The notes under the pieces are model-generated. The model was not told the DNA's origin, made no database searches, and saw nothing but the letters and a program-made list of their open reading frames with translations. A DNA stretch of 64,000 bases from Lentibacter sp. (GTDB taxonomy: Bacteria > Pseudomonadota > Alphaproteobacteria > Rhodobacterales > Rhodobacteraceae), in contig JADGEJ010000004.1 in the NCBI GenBank assembly GCA_016744435.1, forward strand, positions 52,638-116,637. The letters run 5' to 3'. The position numbers were made by a program, and so were the translations under genes. Within the stretch, counting starts at the first letter, position 1. Each line of letters opens with the position of its first letter. Positions 42,203 to 50,048 of this stretch are shown piece by piece.

Positions 42203-43783
42203 TTAGGCGTTGCGAGTGTCTTGCAACGCGTCCACAACTGGGAATCGCAGATCAGTCCACGCAAGCATATCTGCAATTGTTGCAATCGGGGCCGATGCGC
42301 TTAACGTGGCTTGCGCTTTATCAGGTTGCCAGTGAGCATTGGGCGACAGGATCGACGTGCGCGAGGTTAAGACCAAAGTGAAGAAAGTATCGGCCACAAT
42401 GGTTGAGCCCAAAGGCCCCAAACGTGCACCGTCGTTAGCGACGGCTGCCTCGATCAGGATGTAAAGCCAAAGAGGTGTGCGCTCATAGAGTTGCAAAGCC
42501 TCCATTGTCTCTTGGAAACTCTCATCGAGAACGCTTTGCATTTGTTTCTTTGTAAGCATGCGCACCGAAGGCAACAACCGTGACACATCTTGCCCTGAAG
42601 GCAGGGCTCGCATCGCGCCGCGGCGCAGGTTGAGCATTGCAAGGTTATTCATTTTGAGCGGCATTTTTGGCAGCATGCCCAAGACAGGCGCAATGTAAGG
42701 ATCAAGAGCCTTGGTCATGTTCAAAGCACCCTCAGCAGAGCCCGTTAGGTTGGGGAAGTTGCGGCCCGATAAATCGTAAAGCCGCCGGAAATCTGCAACC
42801 CAGTTGGTCGGCAAGGTCGGCAGCCCTGCCAAATCACCGCTGTGCTCTGTGAACCGGAAGAGCTGGTCAAAGTTGGCTGGGCTAGGGACTACAGCGCCGC
42901 CAGTGCTAAAGTTCGCATTCCACTCGTAGCTTTCACGAACTTGACTATGGCCCAGCCGGAAGCCCGCTACCGAAAACTCAAGCGGCATTAAGGCCTGTTC
43001 GCCCGGCCCCTGGGGCAGTGCCTTGCGGTTCCCACCAACGATGATGTCCTGATACACCTCGGCATCTAGAATGCGCGGCAGATAGTCATGCAGCACAATG
43101 TGCTGATAGTGACGGGTGACAAGATCACGCGCGATTTCAACAATGGTTGATGGCGCGGTGCCGGGGTTGGCTTCGGCCAGCGTTTCGGCGACCGCATTGT
43201 GAAAGTGCAGAAACATCAGGTGAGTTTGGGCAACGGCTAAGTTTTCGTCGTTGCGCGGATCTCCGATGGTGGCTACTTTAGATTGCCGTGGTAGATCGGC
43301 CAAGATCGGCTTTCCAGATGCGGCAGCCCCCGGTGACGGGCTTGTCGCGCCAATGGTGAAACGAAACCCACTCATCAAACGGCCGTCCGCCCCCGAAAGC
43401 GAACCATATAGACTATCGAGATCTAGGCTTGGTGAACGCTCTTGCGACAGAGCACCGTCGTGGGTTGGCTCAATCGCGTCGGTGCCAGAGATATCGCCTT
43501 CTTTGGCGATCGGTGTGACATCCATGGTGATGTCATGATCAATGAATTGGCCCAAATAGGTGTAACCTGCGGGCACTTCTGTGTCGCGGCGCTCAGCTTC
43601 CGAGCGCGAGGTCATGTGGTTTCCAAGTCGGTCGCAGGTCGATTGCTTCAGCAACATTGGTGGGGCTTCGTTCGGGCTAAACATGCGCCCAAACATGAAC
43701 CCAGTCGACTTGTCTGTCGCTGGGCCTTCCCCTTGGATTTCGATATTTTCTTTGATTCCATGTTGTGGTTTTGATGTGTCCAT
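42203..43783 (-). CDS. animal-type heme peroxidase, bacterial subfamily
   Basis: YLGQFIDHDITMDVTPI (distal His block), FLHFHNAVAE, HYQHIVLHDYLPRIL, EFSVAGFRLGHSQVRESYEWN. Confidence 0.9.
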   Translation of the reverse strand: MDTSKPQHGIKENIEIQGEGPATDKSTGFMFGRMFSPNEAPPMLLKQSTCDRLGNHMTSRSEAERRDTEVPAGYTYLGQFIDHDITMDVTPIAKEGDISGTDAIEPTHDGALSQERSPSLDLDSLYGSLSGADGRLMSGFRFTIGATSPSPGAAASGKPILADLPRQSKVATIGDPRNDENLAVAQTHLMFLHFHNAVAETLAEANPGTAPSTIVEIARDLVTRHYQHIVLHDYLPRILDAEVYQDIIVGGNRKALPQGPGEQALMPLEFSVAGFRLGHSQVRESYEWNANFSTGGAVVPSPANFDQLFRFTEHSGDLAGLPTLPTNWVADFRRLYDLSGRNFPNLTGSAEGALNMTKALDPYIAPVLGMLPKMPLKMNNLAMLNLRRGAMRALPSGQDVSRLLPSVRMLTKKQMQSVLDESFQETMEALQLYERTPLWLYILIEAAVANDGARLGPLGSTIVADTFFTLVLTSRTSILSPNAHWQPDKAQATLSASAPIATIADMLAWTDLRFPVVDALQDTRNA

Positions 43784-44346
43784 GATGGCGCTCCCTATTG
43801 AAATGGATGCGGCCAAAACACCTCGTGAACGTCAACGCAACGTCAGTTGACAGTCAATAAAAGCGTCAATGTCTGCTACCTAACATTCACTACAATACTA
43901 CTGAAAATGCCAATCTTAGAAACACCACGCCAACTTCAGGAGGGCTCATTGCCTTTCTAACGCTCATTCTCGAATACCTTTTGTGCCTTAGTTACTTAGA
44001 CATTCGCCTGAGAATTTGAGGTGGGTTCAGCGTGTCGCTCAGGGGCAAAGGGAAAATGCGCATCCACTCAAAGCAGGATACAATACTGACGCTCTATCTG
44101 ACCATGGACCTAAGATTTCACCTGCCCGGTCATTCTGAGTGCACTCAGATCCTGAAAGTGAATTCGAAAACCGGACTTTCGATACCGCAATGTGAACGGT
44201 AGCCCCCCCCCCTCTATTTCAGAGATGGACGCAAAACCACTTTCTTGCTTCTGAAGTGATTATTGCGATTTTCCGGGCTAAATCCATCCGGTTTGACTAT
44301 GTCGCTGATAACTCTTCCAGACTCCTCAATCTTAAATCCCCATTAA

Positions 44347-44628
44347 ATAGCGCATAAACGTTCAATAAATTTTTGACATCCGTCAGTTTCAAAACACAAT
44401 TGAAAGCGCAGCTTTGTAGCTAACCAGATTTTGGACACACCACCGAACATTGATGCGGAGTATGGAGCGCAATTCACCTCATGATGAATGGCGTTTTTTG
44501 TTGATGACGATGGCTTCGTGCGATGCGCCGAGGGAATGGAAATCGGACATATCGAGGAGTGCTTAGAAGAGTGAAGAGCGCTCATAGATTTGACAGAGCT
44601 TTGCAAAACCATAGACTTGTGAGTCTAG
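44347..44628 (+). other. Short frame open only if TGA is read as sense; 5' truncated, product unknown
   Basis: From TAA 44344 to TAG 44626: IAHKRSINF*HPSVSKHN*KRSFVANQILDTPPNIDAEYGAQFTS**MAFFVDDDGFVRCAEGMEIGHIEECLEE*RALIDLTELCKTIDL*V; every internal stop is TGA. Confidence 0.5.
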
Positions 44629-44679
44629 AATTAGCCAATAATCCCAAAATGTATGTTTGATCAAAACAGGTATCGCTGA

Positions 44680-45123
44680 ATGCGTGTATTTCTGTATTTG
44701 CGGCAATCCACAAAAATGGAAAGTGGTAAGCAGGTCCAATCCATTGAGGACCAACGCAAGGATTGCGAGGCGGTCGTTGAACGCTGGTGATTGAAAATTG
44801 TTGAGGTCATCGAAGAAGACGAAAGTGCTTGGAAGCCTCATCAAAGACCAAAGTTTAAATACCTACTTAAGCAACTGACTTATCGCAGCCGAAGCAAACG
44901 GCGGGCAGAGGGAATCGTTGCGTGGCATCCAAACCGATTGAGCCGGAATGCGCTAGAAGCCGGTATGATCGTCCAGATGCTTGATGATGAGCTGATCAAG
45001 AACTTGTTCTTTTCTCATGCTTACAGCTTTCACAATGACACGTCCGGAAAAGAGCATCTGACCATCGAGTTTGCCCGCGCCAAGGGGTACAACGATCACC
45101 TTTCAGAAGTGGTCAAGTTCTAA
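44680..45123 (+). pseudogene. Serine recombinase N-terminal (resolvase) domain with one in-frame TGA; truncated after VVKF
   Basis: MRVFLYLRQSTKMESGKQVQSIEDQRKDCEAVVERW(TGA)LKIVEVIEEDESAWKP...GIVAWHPNRLSRNALEAGMIVQMLDDELIKNLFFSHAYSFHNDTSGKEHLTIEFARAKGYNDHLSEVVKF; TGA at 44788-44790. Confidence 0.8.
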
Positions 45124-45177
45124 GAAGGTTGCGGCCCCGCACTGGGGCCGCTTCACCACCTCGGCAGGAGCAAAATC

Positions 45178-46053
45178 ATGGCACTTCAGATTCATGCAAC
45201 CACTGCGAAGTCCATCATTGGTAACACCAAAGTCCCCTCGGCGGATTTCGTCATCAACCCCTACACGGGATGCCAATTCGCCTGCATGTACTGCTTTGCC
45301 AGCTTCATGGGGCGGTTTGTCGGCGAGAGTAACGGCAACTGGGGCAACTATGTCTATGTGAAGACCAACGCAGTGGAGTTGATGGAAAAACAAATCCAAC
45401 GGCTGCTCAAGAAAGACCCGCATCCGCGCATCGCGATCAGTACCGTCACCGATCCTTACCAAGGTGTCGAGCGCAAATATCGCCTGACACGCGGCATCCT
45501 GAACACTTTTGCCCAGCACGATTATCAAGGGCGCGTCAGCATCCTGACGAAGTCGCCAACGGTTCTGGATGATCTGGAGACGCTCAAGCGGATCAAAAAT
45601 TCCGAGGTTGGGTTTAGCATTACGACATCCGACGACACTCTTAGCCGCAAGCTCGATGCCAAGGCCCCCATTGCCCGTGCCCGGTTAGAAACCGTCAAAA
45701 CACTGGTTGATGCTGGCATCAATACCTACGTCTTTGTCGGCCCGTTCCTGCCGCATATGTATCTGCGCCCTGATCTGATCGACGCGCTGTTTGCAGACAT
45801 CCGCGCAACTGGCGTCACAGACGTAAAGGTCGAATATCTGAACCTTCCGTCCTATGTGCGGCCACGCCTGCGTGAATTTCTCAAGGACCAACCCGCCGAT
45901 ATCCAAGCCGTCTATGCGACATCGCAAAAGTTCGAGTACCGCGAGACCTTAGAGCCGGTGATCCGTGAGGCATTGGCGAACAACGGGCTTTCTCTCCGCT
46001 TCAACGAGATCGTGCATCACGTCAGCGATCAAAACCTAAAGGAAACATCATGA
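45178..46053 (+). CDS. radical SAM protein (SPL/Rv2578c-like)
   Basis: NPYTGCQFACMYCFA (CxxxCxxC), DPYQGVERKYRLTRGIL. Confidence 0.9.
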   Translation: MALQIHATTAKSIIGNTKVPSADFVINPYTGCQFACMYCFASFMGRFVGESNGNWGNYVYVKTNAVELMEKQIQRLLKKDPHPRIAISTVTDPYQGVERKYRLTRGILNTFAQHDYQGRVSILTKSPTVLDDLETLKRIKNSEVGFSITTSDDTLSRKLDAKAPIARARLETVKTLVDAGINTYVFVGPFLPHMYLRPDLIDALFADIRATGVTDVKVEYLNLPSYVRPRLREFLKDQPADIQAVYATSQKFEYRETLEPVIREALANNGLSLRFNEIVHHVSDQNLKETS

Positions 46054-46196
46054 CCGCAATCAAACTCGCAGCGGGTGCAGAGTTTCCCGTCAGCAAGATC
46101 GCCCGCCTCGTTGCAAGGGACCTGACGATGGGGCAGTCATCCGGCAAGAATGATTGGCAGATGATTTCGGTCTATCGCGGAAAGCACTGCGCCTAG
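46050..46196 (+). pseudogene. N-terminal fragment of a redoxin/peroxiredoxin-like protein
   Basis: MTAIKLAAGAEFPVSKIARLVARDLTMGQSSGKNDWQMISVYRGKHCA*; stops at the expected active-site Cys region. Confidence 0.55.
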
Positions 46197-46392
46197 CGTC
46201 GAAAGCTGCGTTTGACCACGATTAGGGCGACCTGTCTGACAATAGCTAAACTGGCGGCCGGAGAATATTATTTTCAATCATCAAGTGTAGCTCGCGAGAT
46301 GCGCCAGAAGGGTCCGTTGCCATCAAATTTGGACCGCTTGACACAGCGCAAGCCGCGGGATGACGGCCCCGTGTCAGGGCTCTAATAACCCC

Positions 46393-47357
46393 CTAGGGTA
46401 AACTGAAAAACAGGGGGCCGCCGCTGATCGGTAAGTTTCTGGATATCCAGGGGGTTTGCGAAGCTTTGGTAAAACGGTTCACGCGATCGCGCGCTGTGTG
46501 AAAGATCTCTTCGGGATCGAGAGTACCATCACCTGACGCGTCATAGTTCTCAAACATTGACAGCAACGCTTTGGAAAACACTCCGGCCTGCAACTGATCG
46601 GACTCCCAGCTAATTTGACGCCCTTTTGAGGCCGAGTTCACCGTAACGTTCGGCGTGAGAATTCTAGCGACGAGTTCGTCGTTCGTGGTCAAACCGGTTG
46701 CAAAACCGGAATGGCGGGCATCCAGGAAAAGTACCGTCCTCGCAGTTATGGCGTTCATACTGGCAGCAACATCCTTCCAATTTATCGCCGTGCTACTGAG
46801 CTGGCTAAGCTGCGCCGTGTCGGGTAGCAGAAAAAATCTCCCGTGTCACTTCGTATGCCGTGCCCGCTCAGAAAACCGACGGCAGTGTCGTCTGCCGTGA
46901 CTATATCCGGCAAGTCTGCAATAAGGGCCGCTAGGTCTTGGCCATTCAGGTGCTGGCACCCGCCGGACAAGTCGACGACACGGTCGTAGCCCATGCCTTG
47001 AGCTTGGGACGTCAGAAAATTACACCATGCTAATGCGTCAGACTGAGGGTAGCTGAGAGGGCTGACGGCGGGGTCCTTGTAGTCGCCGTATCCTACCGCG
47101 AAGAAATAAAGAGTCTTAGAGTTAACTCTTGCCGTCTCGATTTTGCGCGGTTTGCTCCTGGTTCCCGAGTTGGAAACACGGATAAGGTTGGTCTCACGCC
47201 GGCGCTTCATGTCGGCCCTTTGCGGGTTAGACAGACGAACATGGTCGGCATGGAAGTTGGAAATTTGCTTTGAAAAATCAAAGCATGTTGGATACCTTTG
47301 TGCTAATATCCACTTTATATGGGGCGGCCGTGCATTTGGTTCAAGCGCCGAGAACAA
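46393..47357 (-). pseudogene. caspase-like (C14) protein, frameshifted, with EF-hand-like loop
   Basis: Two minus ORFs (46782-47357, 46393-46758) join through a frame change at A6 (46831-46836): FFAVGYGDYKD...FLSGHG...GDFF/LLPDTAQLSQLSSTAINWKDVAASMNAITARTVLFLDARHSG; DASGDGTLDPEE loop. Confidence 0.8.
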
Positions 47358-47379
47358 AAAAAGAACGGGTGTTTAGCTG

Positions 47380-48133
47380 ATGTATCCTTTGCTGCCTTGG
47401 AAATGGCTGTTTTTTGCATTTGGTCTTGCCATGGCCGTAGCGATTTATGCCGACGACGTGGGGCGTTTGGTCGGTTGGGAAATCACGGACAGAATTCTTG
47501 TGCGCTCACTTCCCGCGATCTTAATGGGAATTCCAGTTGGTTTTTTTGGTCCCACCGGGTATTTAGCACCTTGGCGTGTAACTTGGCGATTGATCCCAAA
47601 ATTGAACAGCTGGTTTCCCGATCTTAATGGTATCTGGCTCGGGACAACCGGCTCCAATTGGCCGACCATCAAAAAGATGTTGGAAGCTGCTCAAGCGCAG
47701 GATGCAATCGAGCAAATCGAGCTTCATTCCACCGCGGAACAACGCGATGCCATGGCGGTCCAAATTACCGCCTCACTGTTCACCCTAAAGATTGCAGCAG
47801 GTTTGAGTTCCACGGATGGGCAGTCTTACTCGATCGCGGCAAAGCCTCGCCGTGACCAACATTCCGGGCACCTGCACCTTTCCTATGTCTACGAGCAGAC
47901 CACACCTGACCACGCGATAACGGACGAAGAGCGCCACATGGGCGCCGCAGACTTAGTTATTGATCCGGATGACCTGGAAACGGCAGAGGGTGTGTTGGAC
48001 TCGAAGGAGCTGGAAAACTGGGCTGAACACAGCAGGTCGGTTGAACCTTCGCCGGGTCTCTCGTCGCAAAGAAAACGGCAAGTCACTCCGCAGATATGCT
48101 GCCGAAGAGAAGCAACGCTCAGAAGACGGCTAG
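47380..48133 (+). pseudogene. Cap15-like (CBASS-type TM + beta-barrel) protein, frameshifted
   Basis: Two N-terminal TM segments, FPDLNGIWLGTTGSNWP, SGHLHLSYVYEQTT, HMGAADLVI; after a frame change near 47991 the +1 frame reads CWTRRSWKTGLNTAGRLNLRRVSRRKENGKSLRRYAAEEKQRSEDG*. Confidence 0.72.
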
Positions 48134-48222
48134 CGAAGGCATTTCGAGCGTTTCGATATAGAGCAGGTGCAGGGCTTCATCGCGGCAGGTGTCAGCTAAG
48201 TCGTTGTTGTAAAGTTAAATTA

Positions 48223-48309
48223 TGGTGCGGGCGGTGGGACTCGAACCCACACGGGCACAAGGCCCAACAGATTTTAAGTCTGGTATGTCTACCATTCCAT
48301 CACGCCCGC
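48223..48309 (-). tRNA. tRNA-Leu (UAA)
   Basis: GCGGGCGTGATGGAATGGTAGACATACCAGACTTAAAATCTG...GGGTTCGAGTCCCACCGCCCGCACCA; acceptor pairs, CCA encoded. Confidence 0.95.
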
Positions 48310-48394
48310 ATCTGGCGTTGTTCTTCAATTTTCAGTTTCGGGCCTATATCGGGCTTCAAAACAGTCTCTTAGTCGCAACGCCTTGTTCCGTATG

Positions 48395-48456
48395 CGTTTT
48401 ACCGCACAGACTCAAGGATTTTAAACCTCCTGTGTCTACCATTCCACCACGCGGGC
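48395..48456 (-). pseudogene. truncated tRNA-Leu(UAA)-like gene lacking the T-arm and 3' acceptor
   Basis: GCCCGCGTGGTGGAATGGTAGACACAGGAGGTTTAAAATCCTTGAGTCTGTGCGG...; no GTTCRA or matching CGCGGGC afterwards. Confidence 0.75.
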
Positions 48457-48528
48457 CAGCGCTCTTTTGCTAGCGGCTCGCCGCCCAGAAAACAATGCGC
48501 TTTTGCGCCGCTTGCAGGAAATTTTGAC

Positions 48529-48879
48529 ATGGCTATTAAACGAATCACAGCAAACCTCAACGCACCGTCCATTCCGGAGCTGAAGACCTTTTACCAAGAA
48601 CTGTTCGGCCTCGACGTTTTGATGGATTTTGGCTGGATCGCCACGCTTGGTGCAGACATCCAAGCGCCTGTGCAACTGAGTCTTGCAACATCTGGCGGCG
48701 AAGGCACGCCCGTGCCAGAGCTTTCAATCGAAGTCGACAACGTTGATGATTTACACGCGAAGGCCATCGAACTAGGGCATGACATTCTCTATGGGCCCGA
48801 AGACGAAAACTGGGGTGTACGCCGCTTTATGCTGCATGATCCGGCTGACAACCTGATCAACGTGATGCAGCACCTCTAA
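48529..48879 (+). CDS. VOC (glyoxalase-like) family protein
   Basis: ITANLNAPSIPELKTFYQELFGLDVLMDFGW, MLHDPADNLINVMQHL. Confidence 0.9.
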   Translation: MAIKRITANLNAPSIPELKTFYQELFGLDVLMDFGWIATLGADIQAPVQLSLATSGGEGTPVPELSIEVDNVDDLHAKAIELGHDILYGPEDENWGVRRFMLHDPADNLINVMQHL

Positions 48880-48885
48880 ACAAAT

Positions 48886-49437
48886 CTAAAGCTCGTCTTG
48901 TTGGCCATTTTTGGGTTGTTCAACGAGCATTCCGCGCTCTGGCAACCAAGGGTTTAGGCCAACAGCAACGCGCAGATCGGCTTGCGCCGCTTCCGGTTGG
49001 CCAAGGCCAATATACGTCATAGCGCGGCCAGCAATCGCTGCAATATGCGTGGGCGATAGCTCCACTGCGTGGTTGAGGTCGGCCAAGGCAGCATCATAGT
49101 CTTGCCTGATGAAATTTACGAAAGCGCGCTGATTGTAGCCCTCTGCATATTTGGGGCAGTACTTCACCAGCCGGTCAAAATCTTCAAGCGCGCCTTGCAG
49201 GTTATAGCCTGCGCGCTTGCGCATACCTTGGTCAAGAATTTCTTGCGCGGCCTCGTCTGGCGCATCTGCCCAAAGCGCCCACATCTCGTTGGTGTGAAGG
49301 CGGGCTGCCATCTCGTTGGGGGCCTCGCGCACAGCTTCGATCAGCTCCGCCAAACGCACAGAATGGTCTGGCGCTTGAGGGCAGGTTGCCGCCCAAGCCG
49401 GGCTCGCCAAAAACAAGATCGCTATCAGTATTCGCAT
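48886..49437 (-). CDS. tetratricopeptide repeat protein, secreted
   Basis: Signal MRILIAILFLASPAWA; TPR-like GYNQRAFVNFIRQDYDAALADLNHAVELSPTHIAAIAGRAMTYIGLGQPEAAQADL. Confidence 0.82.
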   Translation of the reverse strand: MRILIAILFLASPAWAATCPQAPDHSVRLAELIEAVREAPNEMAARLHTNEMWALWADAPDEAAQEILDQGMRKRAGYNLQGALEDFDRLVKYCPKYAEGYNQRAFVNFIRQDYDAALADLNHAVELSPTHIAAIAGRAMTYIGLGQPEAAQADLRVAVGLNPWLPERGMLVEQPKNGQQDEL

Positions 49438-49467
49438 GCTGCCATCATGCCACAATATGGTTAACCG

Positions 49468-49968
49468 TCAAATAACGTCTGCGAGAGTGGTCTCTTTTAC
49501 CGCTTGCATCGCCACATATGTTGAGGTCGAAGCAACGTGTGGCAGTGTTGAAATTTGCTCGCCCAAAACGCGGCGATAGTCGTTCATATCCTGCGTTCTG
49601 ATCTTCAAAAGGTAGTCAAAGTTCGCAGCCATCATGTGCACCTGCTCAATCTGCGGCGTCTTCATCACAGCGGCGTTAAACTCTGCTAAGGCCTTCTCGC
49701 GCGTGTCCGACAGGCGCACTTCCACGAAGGCCACATGGTCAAGCCCAAGGCGGATCGGATCAAACAGCGCTTTATAACCGGTGATCACACCGCTGTCTTC
49801 AAGCCGCCTGAGCCGCGTTTGCGTCGGCGACTTAGAAAGGCCAATGCGCCCGGCAAGCTCGGTGATCGAAATGCGCCCTTCACCAGCTAGCACCGAGAGA
49901 ATCTTGCGATCAAATGGATCCAAGGCAATCTGGCCATATTCGCTGTCAGAATGAGTTTTTTCGGACAT
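49468..49968 (-). CDS. Lrp/AsnC family regulator (putative PutR)
   Basis: LDPFDRKILSVLAGEGRISITELAGRIGLSKSPTQTRLRRLEDSGVITGYKAL; divergent from putA. Confidence 0.92.
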   Translation of the reverse strand: MSEKTHSDSEYGQIALDPFDRKILSVLAGEGRISITELAGRIGLSKSPTQTRLRRLEDSGVITGYKALFDPIRLGLDHVAFVEVRLSDTREKALAEFNAAVMKTPQIEQVHMMAANFDYLLKIRTQDMNDYRRVLGEQISTLPHVASTSTYVAMQAVKETTLADVI

Positions 49969-50048
49969 ATCTATATCTCCACTTACATTTCTCAGTCGGT
50001 TTTCCCGCAAAATCACCGTTAGACTATCCGAAAATCAGGGAGATATCC

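Noticed and set aside
43860-44205. A further possible TGA-containing frame upstream of the 44.3 kb block
   Set aside because: Only one TGA, no clear start, and weak protein-like character; not enough support.
44343-44612. 89-aa minus-strand ORF
   Set aside because: Low-complexity Ser-rich translation; antisense to the more protein-like TGA frame.
47380-48372. 330-aa ORF in the track taken at face value
   Set aside because: Its C-terminus reads antisense through tRNA-Leu; the +1 frame ending at 48133 is the better match.
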